In this document: piece after piece, positions 1 to 9,094 of the stretch
Layout of the letters: each line of letters opens with the position of its first letter
Position numbering within the stretch: position 1 is the first letter of the stretch
Assembly: GCA_036488875.1 (NCBI GenBank)
Contig: DASXGW010000013.1
Span: 41,281 to 105,280 of the forward strand
From: Candidatus Baltobacteraceae bacterium
GTDB taxonomy: Bacteria > Vulcanimicrobiota > Vulcanimicrobiia > Vulcanimicrobiales > Vulcanimicrobiaceae
DNA length: 64,000 bases
Reading direction: 5' to 3'
The notes under the pieces: model-generated
The model's database searches: none
Told to the model about the DNA's origin: nothing
What the model saw: only the letters and a program-made list of their open reading frames with translations
Program-made: the position numbers and the translations under genes

Positions 1-960
1 GAGAGCGCTCAGCGCATCATGAAGGAGCTCGCCGGCCTCCGCGAGGAGAACGCCAAGATCGAAGCCGCCGCAAAGGCGCTGCAGGACGCGCGCGACGTTC
101 TCGAACTCTTCGGCGACGACGACGAGGCCACGCGCGACGTCGATACGGGGATCGCGTCGGCCCAGCAAATCGTCGACGACCTCGAGATGGCCGCCAACTT
201 CGACGGCGAGTTCGACGCGCACAACGCCATTCTCAGCGTTTTTGCCGGTGCGGGCGGCGTCGATGCGGCCGATTGGACGCAGATGATGGCGCGCATGTAT
301 TTGCGATGGGCCGAGGCCAAAGGCTTCCAGACGCAAATCGTCGACGAGTCGCCGGCCGAAGAGGCCGGATTGAAATCGATAACGTTCTTCGTGCGCGGCC
401 GCAACGCGTACGGAATGCTCGAGAGCGAGCGCGGCGTTCACCGGCTCGTTCGCCTCTCGCCGTTCGACGCCGCGCATCGGCGGCACACGTCGTTTGCCGC
501 CGTCGACGTCATTCCCGAGATCGAGGCGGACGAAAGCACCGACGTCGAGATTAAATCCGACGACTTGCGCATCGAGACGTTCAAGTCGGGCGGTGCGGGC
601 GGTCAATACGTGAACAAGACCGAATCGGCGGTCCGGATCGTGCACCTTCCGAGTGGAATCGTCGTTGCGTCGCAGCAGGAGCGGTCGCAGGCGCAGAACC
701 GCGAGGTCGCGATGAACATCTTGCGCGCGAAGCTCGTGCAGCGGGCCGCGCGGGAGCACGAGAACAAACTCGCCGGTTTACGCGGGGAGCGCCAGGCCAA
801 CGAGTGGGGCAGCCAGATTCGTTCCTACGTGCTGCAGCCGTACCAACTCGTGAAGGATCATCGCACCGACGTGGAGACCGGCAACGCACAGGCGGTGCTC
901 GACGGGGACATCGATGGGTTCATTTGGCCATATCTGCTGAAGCGACGCGCGGCAGTCTAG
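1..960 (+). CDS. prfB: Peptide chain release factor 2 (5'-truncated by window edge)
   Basis: RF2 recognises UGA/UAA in the ribosomal A site and triggers peptidyl-tRNA hydrolysis. The frame is open from base 1 and about 320 codons are visible, roughly 45 fewer than a full RF2, so the start and any programmed +1 frameshift site lie outside the window. The GGQ catalytic loop is seen in GGAGGQYVNKTESAVR, where GQ methylation usually occurs. The stop-codon-reading tripeptide SPF in RLSPFDAAHRRHTSF identifies RF2; RF1 carries PxT. The 3' end is overlapped by the start region of the next gene. Identification is secure. Confidence 0.96.
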   Translation, partial: ESAQRIMKELAGLREENAKIEAAAKALQDARDVLELFGDDDEATRDVDTGIASAQQIVDDLEMAANFDGEFDAHNAILSVFAGAGGVDAADWTQMMARMYLRWAEAKGFQTQIVDESPAEEAGLKSITFFVRGRNAYGMLESERGVHRLVRLSPFDAAHRRHTSFAAVDVIPEIEADESTDVEIKSDDLRIETFKSGGAGGQYVNKTESAVRIVHLPSGIVVASQQERSQAQNREVAMNILRAKLVQRAAREHENKLAGLRGERQANEWGSQIRSYVLQPYQLVKDHRTDVETGNAQAVLDGDIDGFIWPYLLKRRAAV

Positions 961-2312
961 AACGTCGCGTTAGCGACGGGCTGCTTTGGCTGGGCTGCCT
1001 TCTTTACGCAGCGCTTTTCACGTTTCTTGGCGCCGTCAAGTACGCCGCTCACCGCAATCTCGTCGATTTCGGTATCTTCCAGCAGACGGTAGCGAGCGCG
1101 TTCGGATGTTTTTGTAACCCGCTCGAGGGAAGCCACTGGGCCTTCCACTTCTCGCCCATCCTCTATCTCGCCGCCGCTGCCGTTGCCGTCGTCCACTCGC
1201 CGCTGACGCTGGTCGCGCTGCAAGCAATCGCGGGGGCGTTGTGCGCTCCACCGGTATATGGCATCGTCAGGGCGCGCGCGGACGTTTCGACCGCGCGTCT
1301 CGCGGCCGTCGTTGCGTGGCTGTATCCGCCGCTGGCCGGCCTGGTGTTCGGAGATTTTCACGAAAATGGGTTCGCGCCCGCGGCGGTGGCATGGAGCCTC
1401 TACGCATTCGACGCCGGCGCCCTCACGATATCGGGTCTGTTTGCGGCGGTCGTGCTCGCCGTCAAAGAAGATCAGGCGATCTTCTTGGCCTGCGCCGAAC
1501 TGGGCATGGCGTTTGCGTACCGCGGCGACGCGCGCCGGTGGCGGTTTGCCGTGGGTGTTGCGCTCGTCTCGCTGGCGGTCGAAGCCGTGTTCTTTCTCGT
1601 CATCGAGCCGCACGCGAACGCGTTGCCGGCGTGGCAGCCCACTCGTTTCTTCGCATGGACGGGCGCGGACCGGCACGCACTGTTTCCGCGCGGCATTTTA
1701 GAACGAATCGGATTCCTCGCGTTGATCCTCGCGCCGCTTGCGTTCGTTCCCCTGCGGACTCGCGCGATCGTTATCACGCTTGCTCCGCTGGTTGAAGTGC
1801 TCGCATCGCGCATGAGCACCACGTTTACGCTCGGGTCGCACTACGCGGGTGCCTGGATCGGTTACGTACTCGTTGCGTTCGCTACGGGTATCGGTCAGTT
1901 GGCGGAGCGCAATCGTGCGCGACTGACGCTCTATTGGGCCCTGGGGCTGTGCGTCGTCGAGTTCGCGGTGGCAAATCCGCTGCATCCGGGATTGAACCTG
2001 CGCGCGCGCCAGGCGCGCGACGTCGCGCTCGACGCGGCGTTGGCACGAATACCGCGCGACGCAAGCGTAGCAACGCAAGAAGAAGCCTACACGCACCTCG
2101 CGCTCGACGACCCCTACGTGCGTCTGCTTCCGGAAGACCCGCGGGTCGAAACGCAGGCGTGCTTCGTTTTGATCGATCGGGACTTTCCGAATTCGCCGCG
2201 GCTGCGAGAATACGGGAGTGCGCTTACAACCCTCGTGCGTAACGGCGTCTACGTGCCCGTTGGGAAGGAAGGCGGTATCGAGCTGTATCGCCGCTCGGCG
2301 CGATGCCGCTAG
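924..2312 (+). CDS. DUF2079 family polytopic membrane protein
   Basis: About 460 residues with roughly ten hydrophobic segments, beginning with LLWLGCLLYAALFTFLGAV and a conserved early FGIFQQ-type segment followed by HFSPIL. The acidic FGDFHENGF and VKEDQAIFL motifs between membrane spans match the DUF2079 family, which has a glycosyltransferase-C-like membrane topology; its biochemical role is not established. A small soluble C-terminal domain follows the last span. The frame is open upstream into prfB but that part reads as shadow; TTG at 924 is the nearest plausible start, giving a 36-nt overlap with prfB. The start is uncertain and the family call fairly secure. Confidence 0.75.
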   Translation: MAISAEATRGSLERRVSDGLLWLGCLLYAALFTFLGAVKYAAHRNLVDFGIFQQTVASAFGCFCNPLEGSHWAFHFSPILYLAAAAVAVVHSPLTLVALQAIAGALCAPPVYGIVRARADVSTARLAAVVAWLYPPLAGLVFGDFHENGFAPAAVAWSLYAFDAGALTISGLFAAVVLAVKEDQAIFLACAELGMAFAYRGDARRWRFAVGVALVSLAVEAVFFLVIEPHANALPAWQPTRFFAWTGADRHALFPRGILERIGFLALILAPLAFVPLRTRAIVITLAPLVEVLASRMSTTFTLGSHYAGAWIGYVLVAFATGIGQLAERNRARLTLYWALGLCVVEFAVANPLHPGLNLRARQARDVALDAALARIPRDASVATQEEAYTHLALDDPYVRLLPEDPRVETQACFVLIDRDFPNSPRLREYGSALTTLVRNGVYVPVGKEGGIELYRRSARCR

Positions 2313-3229
2313 CCGGGTTGCGGCTCCGTCAGGATCAGCGTATCGTCGGGCACGAACGTCGATAATCCGGCATCGATGCGTGCGACCGAGCGTACGTTTT
2401 CGAACGAGACGCTCGCCGAGCTGTACCCGTGCTTTTTCAACTGGATCGGAGCGAGCGCCGTCTCGGTTGCGATGTACGACGCTTCGCCGATCCGATCGAA
2501 GGTGATCGACCACGGAACTGCCGTTCCCGGCCCCGTTACAAAGTTCAATGCCTCGACGAGCTTGATCGGAGCGTACGTTCGCGTATCGACCCAAAGCTCG
2601 CGTAAACGAAAGCGCCCCGGATCGCGCAGCGGCTGCAATCGCAGATGATAGGCCGGCCGCGTCGCGGCGTTCTCTATCCCGACGAGCGAGATGGCATAGG
2701 TTCGCGACCGCGCCTCGACGACGGCAATTTCGCGCAGCCCGGACGTCGGTTCGGGCGCCGGCGCCGGTCGATTTCGCGGCATCGGATCGCGGAACGCTTG
2801 CCGGATTTCTTCCACGAGCTGCGCGTCGTTGGGCTCGCTCTCGGCGCAGCCGCGCGGCGTCGTTCCCAAGCCGAATGAATAGTTCGGTGCGAGCATCGGT
2901 ATGCCCAGGAAATCCATCCCGGCGTTCGTGCTGTGGATACGATCGAATGGAGAGACGAGCCCGAAGCCGCCCGGCGCGTAATAGGGATGCGCCTCTTCGT
3001 AGTCGCTTACCGAGTTGAAGTGAACGACGTCCTGGACCGCGTCGTAAGCGCTGCGATAGCGCTCGGTTTTTTGCCGGCCGTTTTCGGTGACGGTTACGGC
3101 AACGTCGTAGGCTAGAAGCTCGGGATAGCGCTGTGATTCCCAAGCCAACCGCGTTTTGCCGAATATTTCATAACCGGCGTTCGAGTCTGCCTGAAGCGTC
3201 GCCGCTGCCAAGACCAACGCGGTGAGCAT
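2309..3229 (-). CDS. Secreted protein of unknown function
   Basis: 306 residues. The N-terminus MLTALVLAAATLQADSNA looks like a short signal peptide, so the mature protein is probably periplasmic or surface exposed. The rest is soluble, mixed alpha/beta in character, with proline-rich residues near 150 (RPAPAPEPTSG) and a C-terminal half (LRELWVDTRTYAPIKLVEALNF) resembling the strand pattern of outer-membrane lipoprotein-sorting or LolA-like folds, although no signature is clear. It converges on the DUF2079 gene with a 4-nt overlap at the stops. I do not recognise a family. Confidence 0.65.
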   Translation of the reverse strand: MLTALVLAAATLQADSNAGYEIFGKTRLAWESQRYPELLAYDVAVTVTENGRQKTERYRSAYDAVQDVVHFNSVSDYEEAHPYYAPGGFGLVSPFDRIHSTNAGMDFLGIPMLAPNYSFGLGTTPRGCAESEPNDAQLVEEIRQAFRDPMPRNRPAPAPEPTSGLREIAVVEARSRTYAISLVGIENAATRPAYHLRLQPLRDPGRFRLRELWVDTRTYAPIKLVEALNFVTGPGTAVPWSITFDRIGEASYIATETALAPIQLKKHGYSSASVSFENVRSVARIDAGLSTFVPDDTLILTEPQPG

Positions 3230-3286
3230 AGGCCAAGCAATGCGCGCGTGCGCGCGCGGCGCCCTTCTCGCCGGCTGAAGATTGCG

Positions 3287-4258
3287 TTAGATCAGCTGTG
3301 CCAAAGCGCGGGCCGTTCCGATCGGCCAGTCGCCATCGGCGCGTACGATGCGGTGCGATGCGGCCCACGGCGACCAGCGTGCGACTTGCAGCCCAAAGTC
3401 GCGGCCCGGCGGAAAGACTGCAACGACCGGCGTTCCCACGAAACCAGCGACGTGCAGCGCGCCGGAATCCGGTACGACGATCGCCCTGGCGGCACCGATC
3501 GCCGACTTCCAGGGCTCGAGCGCGGCGAAGCGCTCGACGCGCATCCTCGTTGCAGTCTCGACGCGAGCGGCGTAGGCCGATTCAATTTCGGATGCGATCA
3601 GCCGCAACTCGCGCAACGCGCTGCAACGCTCGATCAGCTCGATGACGGATGCAAACGGCATGCCGAGCCGTTCCCACTTATCGGAAATCTGGACCGCGAC
3701 TCGATCGTCCGGCGGGGGTTCGGTTTCGAGCACGAGCGGGCGCAGGCGCCGCAGGTCGCGCGACGGCTGCGCGTCGCCGAGTAATGGCGCGCCGAGCCGA
3801 AACAACACCTCGCACTCGTGCGGTGCCCGCGGGTCGAGACCGGCGCTGCGATAAACGCGCACGTTGATGCAGCTGCGCGACCACAGCGTCTTCAACGGCT
3901 TGCCCCAGAGATTGGTAAACCCCACGCGCAGCGGTGCTTGCGTCTCGCGCGCCAGACGGTAGCCGGCCGGGTCTTCGGTCGCCACGAGCACGTGCGTGTA
4001 GTCACGCGCTCGCAATCCTTGCCCCAACCGGTCGATTGCGGCCAGATTATCCGCGTCGTCAGATCGTTGGCGCACTCCGGCGGCGATGACGACGTCGCGC
4101 ACCGCGCGGCTGGAAAACACGCCGGCATTAGACGGGCGCAGCACCACGTCGGCCGGGATGGCGCGTTCCCGGAACGCATCGAGCAGCGGAACCAGCGCCA
4201 GCGCATCACCGATCGCGTCGAGGCGGATGACGAGCACCGACGGGGAAGTGGGGGGCAT
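3287..4258 (-). CDS. Glycosyltransferase family 9 (heptosyltransferase-like)
   Basis: 323 residues. The N-terminal VLVIRLDAIGDALALVPLL is the typical GT9 opening (IRxxxIGD), and the C-terminal half has ARAIVVPDSGALHVAGFVGTPVVAVF, the nucleotide-sugar binding region of WaaC/WaaF-type enzymes (DSGxxHxA). Such enzymes add heptose or related sugars to lipopolysaccharide core or cell-surface glycans from ADP- or similar activated donors at the inner membrane face. No other LPS genes are adjacent, so donor and acceptor are unknown. It is divergent from the ybjQ-like gene, with 39 bp between the starts. Confidence 0.85.
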   Translation of the reverse strand: MPPTSPSVLVIRLDAIGDALALVPLLDAFRERAIPADVVLRPSNAGVFSSRAVRDVVIAAGVRQRSDDADNLAAIDRLGQGLRARDYTHVLVATEDPAGYRLARETQAPLRVGFTNLWGKPLKTLWSRSCINVRVYRSAGLDPRAPHECEVLFRLGAPLLGDAQPSRDLRRLRPLVLETEPPPDDRVAVQISDKWERLGMPFASVIELIERCSALRELRLIASEIESAYAARVETATRMRVERFAALEPWKSAIGAARAIVVPDSGALHVAGFVGTPVVAVFPPGRDFGLQVARWSPWAASHRIVRADGDWPIGTARALAQLI

Positions 4259-4297
4259 GCTGCACTCTGCGACCGTCGCCCGGAGGACGCCTGCTCG

Positions 4298-4639
4298 GTG
4301 ATCGCGCGCGACGACGTCGTGACGTTCGAGGAAATCGACGGCTACCGCACCGTTCGTAGCTTCGGGTACGTCTCGGGCATCGCGTCGCGTCAGAGGAATC
4401 GATTGCGCTCGACGTTCCGCAGCCTCGGTATGCTTATCGGATTATCGGCCGGCGAGTTTCTCAGCGATGCGGAGCAGTTGCGTACCGACGCACTCGACGG
4501 ATTGCGCCGCCGCGCCGACGAGCTCGGCGCGAACGCGGTTTTGGGACTGCAGTTCTATGTTTCCGAAGGCAGCGACGGATCGTGCAAGGTCGTCGCCTTC
4601 GGAAAGGCGGTGCTGGTAACGAAGGCCGATCCGGCGTGA
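4298..4639 (+). CDS. YbjQ/UPF0145 family protein
   Basis: 113 residues matching the small YbjQ family (also called heavy-metal-binding domain), which forms a homo-oligomeric ring; its function is unclear. Visible are the GYRTVRSFGYVSG opening, the central SDAEQLRTDALDGLRRRADELGAN helix and the strand NAVLGLQFYVSE. The frame is open far upstream, but GTG at 4298 has a good ribosome site (GGAGG, 4282-4286, 11 nt away) and gives a family-length protein. Its stop overlaps the GTG of the uracil-DNA glycosylase gene (GTGA), so the two are probably translated together. Confidence 0.78.
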   Translation: MIARDDVVTFEEIDGYRTVRSFGYVSGIASRQRNRLRSTFRSLGMLIGLSAGEFLSDAEQLRTDALDGLRRRADELGANAVLGLQFYVSEGSDGSCKVVAFGKAVLVTKADPA

Positions 4640-5328
4640 GTCTCGAGGAACGCGCGCAGCGCCTGCGGCTGCTCGAGCAAGAAACGACCGCTGCCGACGC
4701 GTGCCGTCTGTGCGCGATCGGCGCGCAACGCCGCAACAACGTGTACGGCGAAGGCAATCCGTGCGCGCGTCTCATGGTCGTCGGCGAAGGTCCGGGAGAA
4801 ACCGAAGACGAGTTGGGGCGTCCGTTCGTCGGACGTGCCGGACAACTGCTCGATCGCATGCTCGTCGCGATCGGCCTGCCGCGCGAAGACGTTTATATTT
4901 GCAACACGGTGAAGTGCCGTCCGACCTTACCGGGACCACGCGGTCCGCGCAATCGCGCGCCGGATCCGCAAGAGATGGCGAACTGCCGTCCGTTCCTCGA
5001 TCGTCAAATCGATATCATCCGCCCCGACGTGATTATGGCGTTGGGATCGCCCGCGGCAAAATCGTTCTTAGGCCGCGACTTTCAAATTACGAAGATGCGG
5101 GGTCGCTGGTATGCCGGACCGAACGGCATACCGTTGATGGTCACCTTTCATCCGGCGTACGTGCTGCGGCAGACGGGCGGAGAAATCGAAGCCGTGAAAC
5201 GCCTGGTTTGGGCCGACCTCAAGGCGGTACGCACGAGGCTCGACGAGATCGCCGCCGTCCGCGAGGCGCCTCCGGCGCAAGAAGCTGCCCTCCAACCCGA
5301 GCAGTTCAGCCTCTTTGGCGACGTGTGA
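4636..5328 (+). CDS. Uracil-DNA glycosylase, family 4 (Fe-S)
   Basis: 230 residues. Removes uracil from DNA in base-excision repair. Motif 1 GEGPGETEDELGRPFVG and the C-terminal motif FHPAYVLR are the active-site elements of family 4 enzymes. Four cysteines in the expected pattern (C23 and C26 in CRLC, then the C of VKC and of ANC) would hold the [4Fe-4S] cluster. Starting at GTG 4636 removes an arginine/glycine-rich extension that is shadow of ybjQ and leaves a family-length protein. The C-terminal QPEQFSLFGDV resembles a clamp-binding peptide (QxxLF type), which is an inference. Confidence 0.92.
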   Translation: MSLEERAQRLRLLEQETTAADACRLCAIGAQRRNNVYGEGNPCARLMVVGEGPGETEDELGRPFVGRAGQLLDRMLVAIGLPREDVYICNTVKCRPTLPGPRGPRNRAPDPQEMANCRPFLDRQIDIIRPDVIMALGSPAAKSFLGRDFQITKMRGRWYAGPNGIPLMVTFHPAYVLRQTGGEIEAVKRLVWADLKAVRTRLDEIAAVREAPPAQEAALQPEQFSLFGDV

Positions 5329-5332
5329 TACA

Positions 5333-6430
5333 ATGGCCGCCGTGATTCGCGAGCCCAAGGACATTTGGCTTTCCAACGTCGTTCGGCCCGCGGGGTTTCC
5401 CGATGCCGCGTCGTTTGCTGCCGAGTTTGAGTTGCGGCCCTACCGCCTGACGCAGCTCTATCGCGCGGCGTGTAAGGAACTCGCCGCCGGTATCGACGAC
5501 GTCACGACGCTGCCCAAGGAGCTGCGCTCGCGCCTAGCCGAGCGCGGCATTGGTTTCTCGGCGGTGACGCCGTCGGTGGTGCAGCGTTCGATCGACGCCC
5601 AGACGACCAAGGCGCTGTTTCGCCTATCCGACGGAAAAGAAGTCGAGGCGGTTTTGATGGAGCATACCGGCGATCGCACGACCGTCTGCATATCGTCGCA
5701 GGCCGGCTGTGCGTTCGCATGCGCGTTTTGCTCGACGGGCCAAGCCGGCTTCACGCGAAACCTCACCGCCGTCGAAATCTTCGATCAAGCGCGCTACTTC
5801 GCGCGCGAGCTCGCGTCGCGCGGCAAGCGCGTCACCAACATCGTGTTCATGGGCATGGGCGAGCCGTTTCATAACTACGACGCGGTGATGGAAGCGGTGG
5901 CACTGCTCAACGATCCGCACGGCTTCGGTTTGGGTCATCGTCACATCACGATCTCGACCGTCGGCCTCGTCGACAAGATCGACCGTTTTGCCGGCGAGCA
6001 TGTGCAGGTGAATCTCGCGATCTCGCTGCACGCCCCCAACGACACGATTCGATCCGGCATCATGCCGGTGAACCGAAAGTTCGACATCGCTCAACTCATG
6101 GCCGCGTGCGAGCGGTACGTCGAGAAGACCAACCGCAAAGTCTTTTTCGAATACGTCATGCTCGAAGGCGTCAACGATTCGCGGGAAACGGCACGCGAAC
6201 TGGCCGAGCTCATGCGCGGGCGGCTGTATCACGTGAATTTGATTCCCTATAACACGACGCCCGACGGACCGTTCGCCGGGACCGGCGATGCGAAAATCTG
6301 GGAGTTTGCGGCGATTCTGGAAGCCGCCGGCGTACCCGTAACCGTACGCCGGAATATGGGACGCGACATCGCCGCCGCGTGCGGGCAGCTCCGCGCGCAA
6401 ACGCAGCCGAAGCTACGCGCGCCGGCTTAA
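5333..6430 (+). CDS. rlmN: 23S rRNA (adenine(2503)-C(2))-methyltransferase RlmN
   Basis: 365 residues from the ATG at 5333; an in-frame TTG at 5315 is less likely. A radical-SAM methyltransferase that methylates A2503 of 23S rRNA, and in some bacteria also tRNA A37. The iron-sulfur CxxxCxxC motif is C126-C130-C133 in GCAFACAFC; C118 (VCISSQ) and the cysteine of AAACGQLR near the C-terminus correspond to the two conserved catalytic-region cysteines of the family. GMGEPFHNYDAVM is the SAM-binding GxGEP segment. It lies 4 nt after the glycosylase stop and is probably in the same transcription unit. Confidence 0.96.
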   Translation: MAAVIREPKDIWLSNVVRPAGFPDAASFAAEFELRPYRLTQLYRAACKELAAGIDDVTTLPKELRSRLAERGIGFSAVTPSVVQRSIDAQTTKALFRLSDGKEVEAVLMEHTGDRTTVCISSQAGCAFACAFCSTGQAGFTRNLTAVEIFDQARYFARELASRGKRVTNIVFMGMGEPFHNYDAVMEAVALLNDPHGFGLGHRHITISTVGLVDKIDRFAGEHVQVNLAISLHAPNDTIRSGIMPVNRKFDIAQLMAACERYVEKTNRKVFFEYVMLEGVNDSRETARELAELMRGRLYHVNLIPYNTTPDGPFAGTGDAKIWEFAAILEAAGVPVTVRRNMGRDIAAACGQLRAQTQPKLRAPA

Positions 6431-7048
6431 CCCGCCTCGCGCCTGCCGCGACGCGGCATACTCCTTGTCGAATTCCAGCCACCGGTCTGCCACTGGAAGC
6501 CGCGGTTCCCCAGCCGGATACGCCCCTCGGGGATGAGCTTTTATCCACCGAAACGACACCATTGCCGCGTACTCGAAGTTCTCCCAGACCGAGATGCCGA
6601 TCTTGCGACGCGCGAGCGCAACGGCGGGTTCCACTGCTTCCCAAGCATTGCTCAAATCCGACGAGTAGATCATGCAGAGCGACTCGCGATCGACGAGGCC
6701 GGCGAGCATAAGCGCGCCCATGTCCTCGAAGTAGTTCCCGATGAGCCGCAGTCTGTCGATGTCGTCCCGAAACTCCGCCGTACGCTCGGATTCGTTGCAG
6801 AATTGATATCGGAACTCGGGATTCTCCAGCAGCTCGGGCAATCGCGTCTCGATAAAACCCCTCGCTTCCGAAAATTCCCGGGATTGGAAGGCGTCTCTGA
6901 GCTCGGCAAGGGCGGCGATCTGGTTGCTGCCCCGCGCGTGACGCAGCTGAACGATCGCCGCAATCGCCGTCGCGGCGATGACGAGAAACGTCCCCAACGT
7001 CGCAAGCGTATTGACGAGCTCCAAAGATGCCACTGCGGGGAACTTCAT
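6413..7048 (-). CDS. Small membrane-anchored protein, unknown function
   Basis: 211 residues if started at ATG 7048; the frame remains open to 7168 but that part overlaps the divergent MmcQ-like gene. One N-terminal membrane span (LATLGTFLVIAATAIAAIVQL) is followed by a charged cytoplasmic helical domain with AELRDAFQSREFSEARGFIETRLPELL and RDDIDRLRLIGNYFEDMGALML. This layout resembles DUF4760-type proteins, whose function is unknown. The 3' end overlaps rlmN by 18 nt tail to tail. The coding call is moderately sure, because the divergent start region is crowded. Confidence 0.62.
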   Translation of the reverse strand: MKFPAVASLELVNTLATLGTFLVIAATAIAAIVQLRHARGSNQIAALAELRDAFQSREFSEARGFIETRLPELLENPEFRYQFCNESERTAEFRDDIDRLRLIGNYFEDMGALMLAGLVDRESLCMIYSSDLSNAWEAVEPAVALARRKIGISVWENFEYAAMVSFRWIKAHPRGAYPAGEPRLPVADRWLEFDKEYAASRQARGGLSRRA

Positions 7049-7073
7049 GGTAAGGCCGGAAGAGTCTTTCTCC

Positions 7074-7466
7074 ATGGCTACGTGGAGCGACGTGCGCAAG
7101 ATTGCGCTCGCATTTCCCGGCGCGAGTGAAGGGACGGCATTTGGAACCGCGGCCTGGACGGTGAACAAGAAGTTTTTCGTCTGGGAACGCCCGTTACGAA
7201 AGTCGGATCTCGCGGCGCTGGGTGCCGGGGCGCCGAAGGGACCTATTCTCGGCGTGCGAACCGCCGATCTCGAGATGAAAGACGTCCTGCTCGCAAGCGA
7301 TCCGAAGATCTTTTTTACGACACCTCACTTCGACGGATATCCCGCGGTACTCGTGCGGCTGGGCAAGATCGGCGTGAAGCGTCTGCGCGACGTGATCGAG
7401 GAAGCGTGGCTATCGCGCGCGGGCAAACGTGCCGTAGCGGAGTATTTGCATGAAAACCGGCGGTAG
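7074..7466 (+). CDS. MmcQ/YjbR family protein
   Basis: 130 residues with the family opening ATWSDVRKIALAFPGASEGTAFGTAAWTVNKKFFVW and a central KIFFTTPHFDGYPAVLVRL. The MmcQ/YjbR fold is a small CyaY-like domain described as DNA binding in some members; the role is not established. ATG at 7074 was chosen over upstream codons because it matches the family N-terminus and has GGAAG about 10 nt before it. The stop lies inside the next SDR gene (17-nt overlap), suggesting coupling. Confidence 0.82.
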   Translation: MATWSDVRKIALAFPGASEGTAFGTAAWTVNKKFFVWERPLRKSDLAALGAGAPKGPILGVRTADLEMKDVLLASDPKIFFTTPHFDGYPAVLVRLGKIGVKRLRDVIEEAWLSRAGKRAVAEYLHENRR

Positions 7467-8256
7467 AGTCGCCATCGTCACGGGCGCGTCGGGCAGCATC
7501 GGTTCGTCGACCGTGCGTGCCTTAGCCGCGTCCGGCGCTAATCTCGTGTTAGCGGCAATTCCCAGCGAAGCAACGTTGCTCGACGCGCTTGTAGCCGAAG
7601 CGATAGCGCGCGGCGTTCGTGCGATCGCCGTTTCGGCGGACGTGCGCAGCAACGACGACGTAAGCCGCTTGGTGCGGTCCGCGCTGGATGCCTTTGGGAG
7701 CGTCGACATCCTCTGCAACGTCGCCGGTATTGGGTCGGGTCCTTCGTTGTGCGACGAAACGAACGCCTCGATCGAAGCGGTCGTGGACATAAACCTCACC
7801 GGCTGCGCGCGCACGATGCGTGCCGTCTTGCCGATTATGAAATCACAGCGGCGCGGGTCGATCGTCAACATCGGTTCGATCGCCGGTGAAGCGGGTGTCA
7901 TGGGGATCTATTCGGCTTCGAAATTCGGTTTGCGCGGCTTAACCGACAGCGTTCGTCGCGAGGTGCGCAGCTACGGTATCGGAGTGACGTTGATCGAACC
8001 CGGCTTCGTGCAAAGCAAAATGAACGAAGCGATGGGCGACGGTCTGCCGAGCCCCGATATCGTCGCCGCCGCGGTCGTGGCCGCGATTCGGCGGCCGCGC
8101 CGCCGCACGATCGTTCCCTGGTACTACTCGCCGGTGGTTCGCATAGCTACCGCTTTTCCGGGGTTGATCGACCTCGTTTTCGGCGACGCTCGCATTCAAG
8201 AGCGTCTGAACCGCGACGCGCGTGCCGAGCGTGCTGCCAGAGAGACCGCGACTTGA
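7450..8256 (+). CDS. Short-chain dehydrogenase/reductase (SDR)
   Basis: 268 residues with a classical SDR Rossmann fold: cofactor loop VTGASGSIG at the N-terminus, NVAGIGSG (NxAG) and catalytic YSASKFGL (YxxxK) with the preceding NIGSIAG serine. It would reduce or oxidise a carbonyl/alcohol using NAD(P); the substrate cannot be read from sequence. It is followed with a 4-nt overlap (TTGA) by a second SDR, then a GT2 gene 2 nt later, so these three plus the MmcQ gene are likely one operon. Confidence 0.88.
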   Translation: MKTGGRVAIVTGASGSIGSSTVRALAASGANLVLAAIPSEATLLDALVAEAIARGVRAIAVSADVRSNDDVSRLVRSALDAFGSVDILCNVAGIGSGPSLCDETNASIEAVVDINLTGCARTMRAVLPIMKSQRRGSIVNIGSIAGEAGVMGIYSASKFGLRGLTDSVRREVRSYGIGVTLIEPGFVQSKMNEAMGDGLPSPDIVAAAVVAAIRRPRRRTIVPWYYSPVVRIATAFPGLIDLVFGDARIQERLNRDARAERAARETAT

Positions 8257-9092
8257 GTACGCCGCGCGGGGTAGTCATCAGCGGAGCGTCGACGGGCATC
8301 GGCGCCGCGACTGCTTTGGTGCTCGCCGAGAAGGGGTACGTGGTCTTCGCAGGCGTGCGCAGCGACGACGACGCGCGACGGCTCGCCGCGGTTTCGCCGG
8401 GCGTGAGACCCGTGATGCTCGACGTTACGCAAGCCGATTCGGTGACGCGCGCCGCGGAAATCGTGCGCGGTAGCGGAATCGAACTGCACGGCGTCGTCAG
8501 TAATGCCGGCATTGCCGTCGGCGGCCCTCTCGAGCACGTTTCTATGGACGACATGCGGCAACAGTTTGAAGTCAACGTTTTCGGTGCGCTCGCGCTCGCG
8601 CAGGCCTTCATTCCGTTATTTTCCGCGAGCGGCGGCCGCATCGTCTTCGTCGGTTCCATCTCGGGACGACTGGCGATGCCCTATGTCGGTCCGTACAGCG
8701 CTTCGAAGTTTGCACTGCGAGGTCTGGTTGATGCGTTGCGTGTCGAGCTCGCGCCCGCGGAAATTCGTGTATCTCTGATCGAGCCGGGCTCGGTGAAGAC
8801 GCCGATCTGGGCAAAGGGGCGCGCCCAAGCCGGTCAAATTGCATCGCGACACGCCAGCAAGCGTCCGCATTACCGGATGGCCCTCGAGCGCATCGTTTCC
8901 ATTACCGAGCGAGAGGCGCGCGACGGTATGCCGGTCGAGATCGTCGCTGCGACGATCCTCCACGCCCTGGCTGCGCGCCGGCCGCGGGCGGAGTACGTAC
9001 TGGGTACGCCGGCGCGCATGGGAAGCTTCGTCGCGGCATTGCCGCCCGCACTGCGGGACCGCGCGGTTCGCGCTTCGATGCGCCTGTCGTAA
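8253..9092 (+). CDS. Short-chain dehydrogenase/reductase (SDR)
   Basis: 279 residues, TTG start overlapping the previous stop. The cofactor loop is SGASTGIG, the structural motif NAGIAVG, the catalytic serine FVGSISG and YSASKFAL. The C-terminal extension and the SLIEPGSVKTPIW segment resemble the retinol/17-beta-hydroxysteroid dehydrogenase-like SDR group. Substrate unknown. It is a paralogue of the gene just upstream rather than a duplicate, since their C-termini and loop sequences differ clearly. Confidence 0.87.
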   Translation: MSTPRGVVISGASTGIGAATALVLAEKGYVVFAGVRSDDDARRLAAVSPGVRPVMLDVTQADSVTRAAEIVRGSGIELHGVVSNAGIAVGGPLEHVSMDDMRQQFEVNVFGALALAQAFIPLFSASGGRIVFVGSISGRLAMPYVGPYSASKFALRGLVDALRVELAPAEIRVSLIEPGSVKTPIWAKGRAQAGQIASRHASKRPHYRMALERIVSITEREARDGMPVEIVAATILHALAARRPRAEYVLGTPARMGSFVAALPPALRDRAVRASMRLS

Positions 9093-9094
9093 CG

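Noticed and set aside
1..960. Programmed +1 frameshift in prfB
   Set aside because: The region where it would occur, near codon 25 of the full gene, lies before the window.
1698..3143. 481-codon minus-strand open frame across DUF2079 and the secreted protein gene
   Set aside because: It overlaps two better supported genes and its translation is arginine-rich and featureless.
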